Of a stretch of 64,000 nucleotides of DNA, positions 33,381-42,425 are shown one piece after another. Numbering within the stretch: the stretch's first letter is position 1; every line of letters begins with the position of its first letter. A program made the translations under genes and the position numbers. The notes below the pieces were generated by a model that saw nothing but the letters and a program-made list of their open reading frames with translations, did not search any database and was not told where the DNA came from. Source of the stretch: Pseudomonadota bacterium (GTDB lineage: Bacteria; Pseudomonadota; Gammaproteobacteria; Burkholderiales; Rhodocyclaceae); assembly GCA_018241685.1 (NCBI GenBank), contig JAFEDJ010000046.1, forward strand, positions 107,472 to 171,471, in the 5' to 3' direction.

Positions 33381-34464
33381 AGCCGGCCGTGCTGAATGTC
33401 AAGAGCATGATTATGGTGATTCCGGCTGCAGCCAGCGGCGCATAACTCACATTGGAGAAATGACGCCCACACTCGCGACAGCGGAAATACTCGCTGAATG
33501 TGATGCCCGCGATCCGGCGTGGATTGATTCGCGACATGCGGACGTTTGTGCTGTTGCAATGGACGCAGGTCGGGGTTGTCGGTGTCCAGAAGGTGGTCCG
33601 GCGAGCCGGGTGGTGGCGATCTTCCTCGAGCTTGGCGGTGAGGCGGGCAGCGGCCTTCTTCTTTTTATGCGACCGATGGCCAGGGCTTTCCGGGTCCGTG
33701 TCCGGCGTTGTGCTATCGGGGGCATTCTGCCGGCGTTCAGCGGCATTCGATCTACGGATCCAGCGCAGATAGAGGGCCAGTCCGAAGGACACTATCGTTA
33801 GAGCAATGATGAGCCCAAGCTCCAGGTGTGGGCGGAGGGTCCCGTAGAGCTGCTTCAGATCAGACAATGTCCAGGATGGGGAAAGGGCGTCCTGATGCTG
33901 AGCGTCAGCCTTCGCCGGGGCGTCCTGCTTTCTGAGCTCCTTCAGCTTTTCGTGGCCGTGCCAGGCTGCGTCGGTAGGTGACATGCCGGCGCGGGTCAGG
34001 GTGACCGCATCCTCGAAGCCAAAGCCTGCATCCAGCCAGGCCAGGCGATCACGCGGGGTGAAGCCTTCGCGCTTCCACTGGACGGGGTCGGACTGATCGA
34101 GTTCCGCCATCAGCGTGTGGTTGTTCTTGGTCGTCTCACGCCATTCAGCTGCTTCGTCAGGGTCGAAGCCTTTGTCGGACCAGGTGCGTGCCACCACGGG
34201 AGCAAAGTCGGCGTTTTTCCATTCGAGCGCCTCGTGGGGCTTGAACGAATAACTCTCCCATTCCCGGGCTTCCGCCGGTTTCATTCCGGTGTCTTCCCAG
34301 CGGGTGATCTTGCGAGGCGTGGACGGAATAGCGCTCTCGGCCTCGGAGGTGGTCGCGGGTTTGGGGGGCGTCGCTGACTTGAGCGGGGCGTCCTCGGCAG
34401 ATCGGACCAATGGCGCCGCGGTCAGGAGAGCGAGGGCAGTGAGGGCGGGCAGGATCTTTCTCAT
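33352..34464 (-). CDS. Membrane zinc-ribbon protein with 13-residue Trp repeats
   Basis: 370 residues. A signal sequence at 1-23 precedes a repeat domain (about 52-170) in which Trp recurs every 13 residues (W56, W69, W82, W95, W108; after a nine-residue insertion W130, W143, Leu156, then W168), with consensus W-x3-G-F-x-P-x-E-A-x-E. TM helices lie at about 216-233 and 345-363. Between them is a basic linker and a CxxC-x25-CxxC ribbon (C300, C303, C329, C332). No family recognised. The ATG at 34464 is preferred to a GTG seven codons earlier. It interrupts the hup cluster on the opposite strand. Confidence 0.7.
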   Translation of the reverse strand: MRKILPALTALALLTAAPLVRSAEDAPLKSATPPKPATTSEAESAIPSTPRKITRWEDTGMKPAEAREWESYSFKPHEALEWKNADFAPVVARTWSDKGFDPDEAAEWRETTKNNHTLMAELDQSDPVQWKREGFTPRDRLAWLDAGFGFEDAVTLTRAGMSPTDAAWHGHEKLKELRKQDAPAKADAQHQDALSPSWTLSDLKQLYGTLRPHLELGLIIALTIVSFGLALYLRWIRRSNAAERRQNAPDSTTPDTDPESPGHRSHKKKKAAARLTAKLEEDRHHPARRTTFWTPTTPTCVHCNSTNVRMSRINPRRIAGITFSEYFRCRECGRHFSNVSYAPLAAAGITIIMLLTFSTAGFIHLMSQLP

Positions 34465-34838
34465 AGGCTCAAGACAATAAACCACTCCGTTCGGGTGTGC
34501 AGGGCAAATTCCGTTGCAATGCGAAAAATTCCCGCTCGTGTTGTTTCGGGTTATGTCAATAACATATAAATGTAAATGGACGTGAAATTGAACAGCCCGC
34601 CCGTGGATTCGATATATGCCTTTGTGCTTGTCTGGCAGTGCTTTTTGGTGGAAAGAGAGATTTCTGTTCCGCGCCTTTGTGGAAGATTATTTTTCGTTTT
34701 TGTTTTGCGATGCCCGATTGCCCGGTCGAGCCGAGGGTTGCGAGCCTTTGGAGCCAGTCATTTATCCGCTCGCCGTCCTGCGGGCAAAGGCGGCACGGAT
34801 CTTGATTGTGTAACCTATCCCGTTACAAAGGCGTGTTC
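34465..34838. other. AT-rich spacer between repeat protein and hupD
   Basis: A 374-bp region visibly lower in GC than its neighbours, with no convincing gene. It should contain the promoter of the minus-strand repeat protein (AT-rich TATAAATGTAAATG segment near 34566) and that of hupD (sigma-54-like site at 34791). Confidence 0.5.
34791..34806 (+). promoter_or_regulatory. hupD: Sigma-54-like promoter before hupD
   Basis: CGGCACGGATCTTGAT matches TGGCACGNNNNTTGCW at GGCACG and TTG with exact spacing; the -12 C is A. It is 33 bp before the hupD ATG. It would let HoxA drive the accessory genes separately from hupSLC. Confidence 0.45.
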
Positions 34839-35450
34839 ATGACTTCCGTGCCGCGAATTCTCGTTTTGGGTATCGGCAATCTCCTGTGGGCCGACGAAGG
34901 TTTTGGTGTGCGCTGCGTGGAGGCGTTGGCCGAACGCTATGCGCTGCCGGACAACGTCACCGCGATGGATGGCGGTACTCAGGGCTTGTACCTGTTGCCT
35001 TACGTGGAGGAGGCGCAGCGCCTGCTGGTCTTCGATGCCGTGGATTACGGCGATCCATCGGGCACCCTGCGCGTCGTGACCGGCAGCGAGGTGCCGCGCT
35101 TCATGGGTGCGAAGAAGATGAGCCTGCACCAGACTGGTTTCCAGGAGGTGCTGGCGTCCGCTGAACTGCTCGGTCGCCTGCCCGAAGAATTGGTGCTGAT
35201 CGGTTGCCAGCCGGTGGAGCTGGAAGACTTTGGCGGAAGCCTGCGCGATGCGGTGAAGGTGCAGATCGAGCCGGCGCTGGCGGTGGCCGGCGAATGGCTG
35301 GCCCGCTGGGGCGCGCCGCTGGCCCCGCGCGAAGGCGCCGGGCCGCGCCTCAACGAAGGCAGCCTGGAAATGGCCAATTACGAGTCCGGCCGCCCCAGCG
35401 AGCAGGAGGCTTGCCGCTTCGGCGATGCGCGCTTCCTGCAGGAGGGCTGA
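34839..35450 (+). CDS. hupD: Hydrogenase maturation protease HupD
   Basis: 203-residue nickel-dependent endopeptidase that trims the HupL C-terminus. Family features: LGIGNLLWADEGFGVR with the nickel-ligand Glu, VFDAVDYG with Asp, and SLHQTGFQEVL with His. The ATG at 34839 follows AAAGG. The C-terminal 40 residues extend beyond the compact E. coli HybD/HyaD core, as in other hup systems. First gene of the long overlapping accessory operon. Confidence 0.93.
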   Translation: MTSVPRILVLGIGNLLWADEGFGVRCVEALAERYALPDNVTAMDGGTQGLYLLPYVEEAQRLLVFDAVDYGDPSGTLRVVTGSEVPRFMGAKKMSLHQTGFQEVLASAELLGRLPEELVLIGCQPVELEDFGGSLRDAVKVQIEPALAVAGEWLARWGAPLAPREGAGPRLNEGSLEMANYESGRPSEQEACRFGDARFLQEG

Positions 35451-35453
35451 GCC

Positions 35454-35759
35454 GTGTGCCTCGGCGTACCGTATCGCGTCATCGAATCCGCCGGCTGGAT
35501 GGCCCGCTGCGACGGGCCGGGCGGCGAGCAGCAGATCGACCTGTCCTTGGTCGGCGAACAGCCGCCCGGTACCTGGCTGCTGACCTTTCTCGGTGCCGCG
35601 CGGGAGGTGATCGACGCCGACCGGGCCGCGGCCATCAACAACGCGCTGGCTGCCCTCGATGCGGCAATGGCCGGCGACCATGCGCGCATCGACGCGCTGT
35701 TTGCCGACCTGGTCGACCGCGAGCCGAGCCTGCCCGATCACTTGAAGGATCTTTCATGA
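35454..35759 (+). CDS. hupF: HypC-family hydrogenase chaperone HupF
   Basis: 101 residues starting MCLGVPYRVIE, with the essential N-terminal Cys2 of the HypC/HupF family. In uptake systems HupF is a second, HupL-specific chaperone that protects the subunit under oxygen. GTG start, three bases after hupD, with GGAGGG upstream. Its stop overlaps the start of hupG. Confidence 0.92.
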   Translation: MCLGVPYRVIESAGWMARCDGPGGEQQIDLSLVGEQPPGTWLLTFLGAAREVIDADRAAAINNALAALDAAMAGDHARIDALFADLVDREPSLPDHLKDLS

Positions 35760-36208
35760 GCGTTCAATTCGCGCCGCCCCAGTCATCCCTCGACAAGCTG
35801 GAGGGGGTCCTCAAGCGCCTGGCCGAGCGCCACGGTTTCGAGCGCGTCGCCGACGCGGCCGCCTTCGACGCCGGCGCAGGGCTGGCCGTGCTGCTGCTGA
35901 CCGACGACCCCCAGCGCAGCCCCGAATCCCTTGATGTCATCGTCGTGCTGCCCGAGGCGCTGCAGGCTCTCGGGCTGCCGGCGCGGCGCTTCGCCGCCGA
36001 TGCGCAGACCAGCCCGCTGCTGGCCAAGCGCTTCGGTGCCAGCCGTTTCCCGACCGTCGTCGTGCTGCGCGACGGCGCCTACCTGGGGGCCTTCAGCGGC
36101 ATCCTCGATTGGGGGCCTTTCGTCGGCGAGTTGCAGGCCCTGGCCGCCGCCGCCCCCAGCCGTCCCCCGATTTCCGTTGCCGTCCAGGACGCCAGGAGCT
36201 GTTCATGA
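35756..36208 (+). CDS. hupG: HupG/HyaE thioredoxin-like chaperone
   Basis: 150 residues of the HyaE/HupG/HoxO family, a thioredoxin fold without the CxxC pair that binds the Tat-bearing small subunit before export. The strand-turn FGASRFPTVVVLRDGAYLG and the C-terminal GILDWGPFV match the family. The ATG overlaps the hupF stop. Confidence 0.87.
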   Translation: MSVQFAPPQSSLDKLEGVLKRLAERHGFERVADAAAFDAGAGLAVLLLTDDPQRSPESLDVIVVLPEALQALGLPARRFAADAQTSPLLAKRFGASRFPTVVVLRDGAYLGAFSGILDWGPFVGELQALAAAAPSRPPISVAVQDARSCS

Positions 36209-37056
36209 AACCTTTCCCGATTCCCGTCGTGCCCGTCGGCCCCGGTTCGCAGACCGACGAGGCACCCGACTACCTGGCCATGCCGAGCGGCATGAACACC
36301 TTCCAGGCGCCGCGCCTGCCGGAGGCCGCCAGTGCCGCCGACATCGCGCGGGCGGCGGAGGTGCTCGAAGGCCTGTTGGCGACGATGCGCGTCCAGTCTA
36401 TCGACGCCGCCCAGCCGGCGACGGCGCTGCTCGACGACGAGTCGGCCGGCGTCCGCGAGGTGCTGACCCAGTCCCTCGGTTTTGGCGAGGTGTCCGCCTT
36501 CACGCTGGCGCCGAGCCGGGTGCGCGTGCAGGAAACCGCCTTTGCCGCGCTGTGGCGCGTGCTGGAGGAAGGCGAGGGCGGTCGGATCGTTGCCGACCGC
36601 CTCGTCGCCGCTCCGGTGCCGGCGGAACTGTACGCGGCGATGCGCGCCACCACGCTGCCCGAGCTGAGCCTGCCGCCGCTGCTGCCCAACATGATGAACG
36701 GCGAGGCGTTGCTCGCCGAAGTCCAGCAACAGGCCGCCCGCCACCAGTTCGGCAAGCCCGCCCACGTGATCAACCTGACCCTGCTGCCGGTCACCGAGAC
36801 GGACCTGGACTACCTGTATGGCGCTCTCGGCCACCGTGAGGTGTCGATCCTGTCGCGGGGCTACGGCAACTGCCGGGTCACCAGCACGCGGCTCGCCAAC
36901 GTGTGGTGGGTGCAGTATTTCAACAGCATGGACAGCCTGATCCTCAACACCATCGAGGTGGTGGACATGCCCGAAGTGGTGCTGGCCGCTGCCGAGGATT
37001 ATGCGGATTCCATCGAGCGCCTCGGCGAATACATCCAGATGCTGAAGGAGGGCTGA
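36205..37056 (+). CDS. hupH: HupH/HyaF hydrogenase maturation protein
   Basis: 283 residues of the HyaF/HupH/HoxQ family, required for small-subunit Fe-S maturation. Conserved C-terminal half: HVINLTLLPVTETDLDYLYGALG followed by SRGYGNCRVTSTRLANVWWVQYFNSM. Overlaps hupG by four bases. Confidence 0.92.
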   Translation: MKPFPIPVVPVGPGSQTDEAPDYLAMPSGMNTFQAPRLPEAASAADIARAAEVLEGLLATMRVQSIDAAQPATALLDDESAGVREVLTQSLGFGEVSAFTLAPSRVRVQETAFAALWRVLEEGEGGRIVADRLVAAPVPAELYAAMRATTLPELSLPPLLPNMMNGEALLAEVQQQAARHQFGKPAHVINLTLLPVTETDLDYLYGALGHREVSILSRGYGNCRVTSTRLANVWWVQYFNSMDSLILNTIEVVDMPEVVLAAAEDYADSIERLGEYIQMLKEG

Positions 37057-37058
37057 GC

Positions 37059-37271
37059 ATGTTCGAAGGCTCCTTTCTCGGCGACGGCGCCAAGCTGGCC
37101 GACACCGACAAGCTGGAATGCGGCATCTGCTGGTCGGTGTACGATCCGGCCGAAGGCGACGAGCACTGGGGTATTCCGCCCGGCACACCGTTCTCGCGGT
37201 TGCCGGAGCACTGGCGCTGCCCCACCTGTGACGCCCCGCAGCACAAGTTCATGGTGTTGAAGGATGGCTGA
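37059..37271 (+). CDS. hupI: Hydrogenase-associated rubredoxin HupI
   Basis: 70-residue rubredoxin with ECGICWSVYDPAEGD and WRCPTCDAP, giving the two CxxC knuckles that hold a single Fe. HupI/HoxR is needed for hydrogenase assembly under oxygen and is thought to shape the oxygen-tolerant proximal cluster. ATG two bases after hupH; overlaps hupJ by eight bases. Confidence 0.95.
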   Translation: MFEGSFLGDGAKLADTDKLECGICWSVYDPAEGDEHWGIPPGTPFSRLPEHWRCPTCDAPQHKFMVLKDG

Positions 37272-37755
37272 TCCGCTGGCCGCCGCCGAACTGGTCGAGC
37301 GCGTCGAGGCCTGTTACCGCGGCGTCGCCGCCGGGGCGATGGCCGACGTGCCGCTGTGCAATCCCTTGCTGTCCGTGCGGCTGCTGGGGCTGGCGGAGTG
37401 GGAAGGTGTCCGCGTGGGCGCGCTGGTGATGCCGTGGGCGATCAACCTGCTGCTGCTGCCCGGCAGTGCCCCGTGGCAGGCGGCGCCTGCGCTGTCCAAG
37501 CAGCACAGGCGCTTCCCGAGCGGGGATTATGAGTTCATCCACGCCGAAGACATCGGCTTCGGACCCTTCCAGATGTGTTCGCTGTTCTCGCCGGCGCTGG
37601 AGTTCGATTCGATGGAGGCCGCCTGCGCGACGGCCCAGGCGGCCTTGCTGGCGCTGCTGCGCCCGCCGCTGGAGGCCCCTGTGGAGACGCAGATGTCCGA
37701 GCCGGTGTCGCGCCGGCGCTGGCTGTTCGGGCGCGGCAGCGCGTCGGCAGCGTGA
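37264..37755 (+). CDS. hupJ: HupJ/HybE hydrogenase assembly chaperone
   Basis: 163 residues of the HybE/HupJ/HoxT family. Conserved block LGALVMPWAINLLLLP-like (GALVMPWAINLLLLPG) and the GDYEFIHAEDIGFGPFQMCSLFSP stretch. It proofreads the immature hydrogenase before Tat export. The Arg-rich tail (RRRWLFGRG) is typical. Confidence 0.92.
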   Translation: MADPLAAAELVERVEACYRGVAAGAMADVPLCNPLLSVRLLGLAEWEGVRVGALVMPWAINLLLLPGSAPWQAAPALSKQHRRFPSGDYEFIHAEDIGFGPFQMCSLFSPALEFDSMEAACATAQAALLALLRPPLEAPVETQMSEPVSRRRWLFGRGSASAA

Positions 37756-37771
37756 GAAGGGAGCGTCGCCG

Positions 37772-38605
37772 ATGATGAATGGACCCCTTGCCGGCGGGCT
37801 GCGCATCAGTGCGCGCTGGGCGGATGGCTGTCTGCACGACTGGCGGGTCAATCTGCTGCGGCCGCCGGTCGCCAAGGCCCTGGTCGGGCTGACGCCGGAA
37901 GAGGCGCTGAGCCGCGTGCCGCTGTACTACAGCCTGTGCGCCCAGGCCCAGCGGGAAGCGGGGCGCCTGGCCCTGCTGGCTGCCGGGTGGGCCACCGAGG
38001 AGCCGGCGGAAAGCTGGCTGCTGTGGGCCGAGTGCCTGCACGAACACCTGTGGCGCCTGCTGCTCGACTGGCCGCGGCGCTTCGGCGTGGCGCCGCAGAC
38101 TGCCGCCTTTGCGGCCTGGCGCAACGTGCGCGGCCAGGGGCGTTCGGCGCTGGTGGCGGCCACCGCGCGGGTGCTGGACGAGACGCTGGGCGGTGGCGGC
38201 GGGGTGCTCGACCAGGGCTTCGATCAACTGGATGCAGACGGCGCGCTGGCTCTTCGTACGGGGCTTCAGGCCCGTTTGGCGGCAGTGCATGCGGCGCAGG
38301 AGTCCCTGACGGCGGACGACGTCTATCCCTACGGCAGCACCGGCCGGCCGGCGACCGGGCACGGCGAAGCGTGGATCCATACGGCCCGCGGCGCGCTGCG
38401 CCACGAACTGCGGCTGGACGGCGGGCGCATCGTCAGCTGGCACGTGGAGGCGCCGACGGATCGCAATTTCGCCAGCGAAACGGGTATTGTGAAGCTGCTG
38501 CCCGCCAGCCTGCCGACGCGGGCCGCGGCGCAGGAGGCAGTGGAGCGGGCGGTGCTGCTGCTCGACCCCTGCGTAGCGTATGAAGTGGAGATCGCGGATG
38601 CATGA
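37772..38605 (+). CDS. hupK: HupK hydrogenase expression protein
   Basis: 277 residues, a degenerate relative of the large subunit that is thought to act as scaffold for assembling the Fe(CN)2CO group. The C-terminus keeps DPCVAYEVEI, a remnant of DPCxxCxxH with the second Cys lost; the N-terminal CxxC pair is absent. Two adjacent ATGs (37772, 37775). Overlaps hypA by eight bases. Confidence 0.88.
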   Translation: MMNGPLAGGLRISARWADGCLHDWRVNLLRPPVAKALVGLTPEEALSRVPLYYSLCAQAQREAGRLALLAAGWATEEPAESWLLWAECLHEHLWRLLLDWPRRFGVAPQTAAFAAWRNVRGQGRSALVAATARVLDETLGGGGGVLDQGFDQLDADGALALRTGLQARLAAVHAAQESLTADDVYPYGSTGRPATGHGEAWIHTARGALRHELRLDGGRIVSWHVEAPTDRNFASETGIVKLLPASLPTRAAAQEAVERAVLLLDPCVAYEVEIADA

Positions 38606-38939
38606 AATGTCGCTGGCGGAAGGGATCCGCCAGATCGTCGAGGATGCCGGGTGCAGCCAGGGCTTCCACAAGGTCAAGACGGTGGTGCTGGAGATCGGCC
38701 AACTGTCGTCGGTGGAGCCGGACAGCCTGCGCTTCTGCTTCGACGTGGTGATGCAGGACAGCATTGCCGCCGGTGCCGCGCTGCAGATCGACAGCGTGCC
38801 GGGCAGCGGCTGGTGCATGCAGTGCGCCGAGACGGTGCCCGTCGCGGCACTGTACGATCCGTGCCCGAAATGCGGCAGCTACCAGGTGCAGGCCACCGGC
38901 GGCACCGAGATGCGGGTCAAGGAACTGGAAATCGAATGA
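38598..38939 (+). CDS. hypA: Hydrogenase nickel-insertion protein HypA
   Basis: 113 residues starting MHEMSLAEG, with His2 the nickel ligand. The zinc site is CMQC...CPKC. It works with HypB to insert nickel in HupL. The start at 38598 rather than an earlier in-frame ATG keeps the essential Met-His N-terminus. Confidence 0.95.
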   Translation: MHEMSLAEGIRQIVEDAGCSQGFHKVKTVVLEIGQLSSVEPDSLRFCFDVVMQDSIAAGAALQIDSVPGSGWCMQCAETVPVAALYDPCPKCGSYQVQATGGTEMRVKELEIE

Positions 38940-38953
38940 AGGTGGTCTGAGAC

Positions 38954-40006
38954 ATGTGCAATGTGTGCGGTTGCGGAACCGGAGAAACCCGCCTGGAGGG
39001 CGAAGCCCTCGATCACGAGCATGAACACGAGCACGTGCACGCCGACGGCAGCGTGCACCGTCATACTCATCACCACGCGGACGAGCATGCGCACGGCCAC
39101 TCGCCTTACCAGTGGGTGCCCGCCGCTGCCCACGGTCACTCCCATCGCCATGCCGACGGCTCCGTGCATAGCCACGATCACGTCCATGAGGGCGAGCACA
39201 TCCACGACCACGGCGACGGCAGCGTGCATTACGGCCAGGGTCCGGCCGGCGCTCACGCGCCGGGCATGAGCCAGGCGCAGATGGTCAGGATCGAGCAGAA
39301 CATCCTCGCCAAGAACGACGGTTACGCCGAGCGCAACCGCAGCTGGCTGGCCGACCGGGGCATCCTGGCGCTGAACCTGGTGTCCAGTCCGGGCTCGGGC
39401 AAGACCACGCTGCTCGTGCGCACGATTGAAGAATTGAAGAGCAAGGTGCCGGTCGCCGTCGTCGAGGGCGACCAGCAGACCAGCTTCGACGCCGAGCGCA
39501 TCCGCGCCACCGGCGCACCGGCGCTGCAGATCAACACCGGCAAGGGCTGCCATCTGGACGCTCACATGGTCGGCCGCGCGCTGGAAAAGCTGAGCCCGCA
39601 GGAAGACAGCGTGCTGCTCGTCGAGAACGTCGGCAATCTGGTCTGCCCGGCGGCCTTCGACCTGGGCGAGGCCGCCAAGGTGGTGGTGCTGTCGGTGACC
39701 GAAGGGGAGGACAAGCCCCTCAAGTATCCGGACATGTTCGCCGCCGCACGCCTGATGCTGGTGAACAAGATCGACCTGCTGCCCTACCTGAGCTTCGACG
39801 TGCAGAAGGCTATCGACTTCGCGCGGCGGGTCAATCCCACGCTCGAGGTGATTCAGGTGTCCGCCACCACCGGTGCCGGCTTTGCCGACTGGCTGGGCTG
39901 GATCGATGCCCGCCTCGGCGAGGCCCGTGCCGGCCGCCAGCGCACCGTCGATCAGCTGCGTGCGCGCATTGCCGAGCTGGAAGCCCGGCTCGCCGTCAAG
40001 GGGTGA
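38954..40006 (+). CDS. hypB: Hydrogenase nickel-incorporation GTPase HypB, histidine-rich
   Basis: 350 residues. The N-terminal high-affinity metal motif MCNVCGCG is followed by about 100 residues with some 26 histidines, including three DGSVH units, a nickel-storage stretch. The GTPase domain has SSPGSGKTTLL, VEGDQQTSFD, VENVGNLVCPA and NKIDLLPYL. A coiled C-terminal tail ends the protein. The His-rich region is long for HypB and suggests nickel buffering as well as delivery. Confidence 0.96.
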   Translation: MCNVCGCGTGETRLEGEALDHEHEHEHVHADGSVHRHTHHHADEHAHGHSPYQWVPAAAHGHSHRHADGSVHSHDHVHEGEHIHDHGDGSVHYGQGPAGAHAPGMSQAQMVRIEQNILAKNDGYAERNRSWLADRGILALNLVSSPGSGKTTLLVRTIEELKSKVPVAVVEGDQQTSFDAERIRATGAPALQINTGKGCHLDAHMVGRALEKLSPQEDSVLLVENVGNLVCPAAFDLGEAAKVVVLSVTEGEDKPLKYPDMFAAARLMLVNKIDLLPYLSFDVQKAIDFARRVNPTLEVIQVSATTGAGFADWLGWIDARLGEARAGRQRTVDQLRARIAELEARLAVKG

Positions 40007-40013
40007 CGCGCCG

Positions 40014-42389
40014 ATGCTGATGATCGTCGACCCGACCTGTGTCGCCCGCCGCTTGCGCGTGCGCGGCGTCGTGCAGGGTGTGGGGTTCCGGCCCTTCGTC
40101 TACCGCTTCGCCCGGAAGCTCGGCCTGACCGGCTGGGTGCGCAACGACGGCGCCGGCGTGGAGATCGAGATCCAGGGTGGTGAAGCCATCCTCGATGCCT
40201 TCACCCAGTGCCTGGCCAGCGAAGCGCCGCCGCTGGCGCGAGTGGACTCCATCGAACCGGAAGTCATCGCGCCGGACCTCGCACGTACCGAGTTCCTGAT
40301 CCTGCCCAGCGCCGACGGCGCGGTGGCTACCGCCATCGGCCCGGACACGGCGATCTGCCCGTCCTGCCTCGGCGAACTGTGTGACCCTGACGACCGCCGC
40401 TGGCGCTATGCCTTCATCAATTGCACCAACTGCGGCCCGCGCTACACGATCACCCGCCGTCTGCCCTACGACCGCGCCAACACGAGTATGGCGGCCTTCC
40501 CGCAGTGCCCGCATTGCGAGGCCGAGTACGCCTTTCCGGGCGACCGGCGTTTCCATGCGGAGCCCAACGCCTGCCCGATCTGCGGCCCCCATCTGACCCT
40601 GTACGAACCCCACGGCGTGCGCGCACTGGCCCGCGACCCGGTGAGCGAGACGCTGCGCCGCCTGCAACTCGGCGAGATCGTCGCGCTGAAGGGCCTGGGC
40701 GGTTTCCACCTGGCCTGCGATGCCGCCGACGGCGACGCGGTAACCCGCTTGCGGGTGCGCAAGCGCCGCCCGCACAAGCCGCTGGCGCTGATGTTCGCCA
40801 ACCTGGTCAGCGTGAAGCGCTGGGCGCGGGTGTCGGAGGCGGAAGCCGCGGCGCTGGAGAGCCCCGAGCGGCCGATCGTGCTGCTGGAAAAACTGCCGGG
40901 CTTCGACCGGATGTTCCCGGGCATTGCGCCGGGCCTCGACGAAGTCGGCGTGATGCTGCCCTACACGCCGCTGCACTACCTGCTCTTCCACGAGGCCGCC
41001 GGCCGGCCCGCCGGCACCGCGTGGCTGGTCGACGCGCAGCCGCTGGGTCTCGTGATGACCAGCGCCAACCCCCACGGGGAGCCGCTGGTGAAGGACAACG
41101 ACGAAGCCTTCGAGCGCCTGGCCGACATCGCCGACGTGCTGCTGATGCACGACCGGGACATCGTCGTGCGCTGCGACGACTCGGTGCTGCGCCTGCGGCC
41201 GGATCTGCCCGCCGGACCCCATGAGGCTGCCGGCGCCGGCATCCAGTTCATGCGCCGCGCGCGAGGCTTCACGCCGCTGTCCCTGCCGCTGCCCGACGAC
41301 GGCCCGGCGGTGCTGGCCTTCGGTGCCCACCTCAAGGCGACCCTGTGCCTGGCCCGCGGGCGCGAGGCCTTCCTGTCCCAGCACATCGGCGGCCTCGACA
41401 GTCCGGCCGCCTGCGCGGCGCTGGACGAGGTGGCCGAACACCTGCAGTCCATCCTGTCGGTACGGCCGGCGGCGGTGGCCCACGACGCCCATCCCGATTA
41501 CTACTCGACGCAGGCCGCGCTGGCGCTGGCCGAACGCCTGGACATCCCGGCGATCGCCGTCCAGCATCATCACGCCCACCTGGCCGCGGTGTGCGCCGAG
41601 CATCGTCTTGAAGGGCCGGTGCTCGGTCTGGCCGCCGACGGCGTCGGCCTCGGCACTGACGGCATGCCGTGGGGCGGCGAGCTGCTTTACGTGGATGGCG
41701 CCGAGTTCCGTCGCCTCGGCCACCTCAGCCCGCTGCCGCTGCCCGGCGGCGACCGTGCGGCGCGGGAGCCGTGGCGCATGGCCTGCGGCGTGCTGCACGC
41801 GCTGGGACGCAGCGATGAGGCGGCCCGGCGTTTCCCGGATCAGGCCGTGGAGCAGGTGCTGGCGATGCTGCACAAGGGCACCCGCTGCCCGCCGACCACC
41901 AGCCTCGGCCGCTGGTTCGATGCGGTGGTCGGACTGCTCGGCATCTGCGACACGATGACTTTCGAAGGCCAGGCGGCGATGCTGCTGGAGACGTTGGCAC
42001 GGGCCTTCGGCGACTGCCTGGCGCTGCCCGGTAGCTACTACATCGACGAGCGCCCGGAGGCGGGCCTGTCGGTGCTCAATCTCTATCCGCTGCTCAATCA
42101 CCTGGCCGACGAGGACGATGCGGCGCGCGGTGCGGCCCGCTTCCACGCCGGGCTGGCCGACGGTCTGGCCCAGTGGCTCGGCAATGCGGCCCTCGCCACC
42201 GGCATCCGCCAGGTCGCGCTGTCCGGCGGCTGCCTGCACAACCGCCTGCTCGCCAGCGGTCTGCGCGCGCGCCTGCAGGCCCGCGGGCTGAAGGTCTTTG
42301 AAGCCCAGCACGCGCCTCCCGGCGACGGCGGTGTGGCCCTCGGCCAGGCCTGGGTGGCCCGCGCGCAGCTGGCGCGGGGCGTGTGGTGA
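40014..42389 (+). CDS. hypF: Carbamoyltransferase HypF
   Basis: 791 residues, converting carbamoyl phosphate to the precursor of the active-site cyanides. Domains: acylphosphatase (about 10-95, RGVVQGVGFRPFVYR), two zinc fingers (CPSC...CTNC and CPHC...CPIC), YrdC-like (about 200-390) and Kae1-like carbamoyltransferase (about 395-785, with HHHAHLAAVCAEH and the LSGGCLHNRLL loop). Start at ATG 40014, eight bases after hypB. Confidence 0.95.
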   Translation: MLMIVDPTCVARRLRVRGVVQGVGFRPFVYRFARKLGLTGWVRNDGAGVEIEIQGGEAILDAFTQCLASEAPPLARVDSIEPEVIAPDLARTEFLILPSADGAVATAIGPDTAICPSCLGELCDPDDRRWRYAFINCTNCGPRYTITRRLPYDRANTSMAAFPQCPHCEAEYAFPGDRRFHAEPNACPICGPHLTLYEPHGVRALARDPVSETLRRLQLGEIVALKGLGGFHLACDAADGDAVTRLRVRKRRPHKPLALMFANLVSVKRWARVSEAEAAALESPERPIVLLEKLPGFDRMFPGIAPGLDEVGVMLPYTPLHYLLFHEAAGRPAGTAWLVDAQPLGLVMTSANPHGEPLVKDNDEAFERLADIADVLLMHDRDIVVRCDDSVLRLRPDLPAGPHEAAGAGIQFMRRARGFTPLSLPLPDDGPAVLAFGAHLKATLCLARGREAFLSQHIGGLDSPAACAALDEVAEHLQSILSVRPAAVAHDAHPDYYSTQAALALAERLDIPAIAVQHHHAHLAAVCAEHRLEGPVLGLAADGVGLGTDGMPWGGELLYVDGAEFRRLGHLSPLPLPGGDRAAREPWRMACGVLHALGRSDEAARRFPDQAVEQVLAMLHKGTRCPPTTSLGRWFDAVVGLLGICDTMTFEGQAAMLLETLARAFGDCLALPGSYYIDERPEAGLSVLNLYPLLNHLADEDDAARGAARFHAGLADGLAQWLGNAALATGIRQVALSGGCLHNRLLASGLRARLQARGLKVFEAQHAPPGDGGVALGQAWVARAQLARGVW

Positions 42390-42425
42390 AGGCAGGGCAG
42401 CCCGGCAACAGGAAGGACTGATTTC

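Noticed and set aside
34633..34648. TGGCAG...TTTTTGG as a sigma-54 promoter
   Set aside because: GG and the -12 dinucleotide are one base out of register; the site at 34791 fits better and lies nearer hupD.
34576..34842. 88-codon frame in the AT-rich spacer before hupD
   Set aside because: No ribosome site, no family, Cys/Arg-rich random-looking sequence overlapping the likely hupD promoter.
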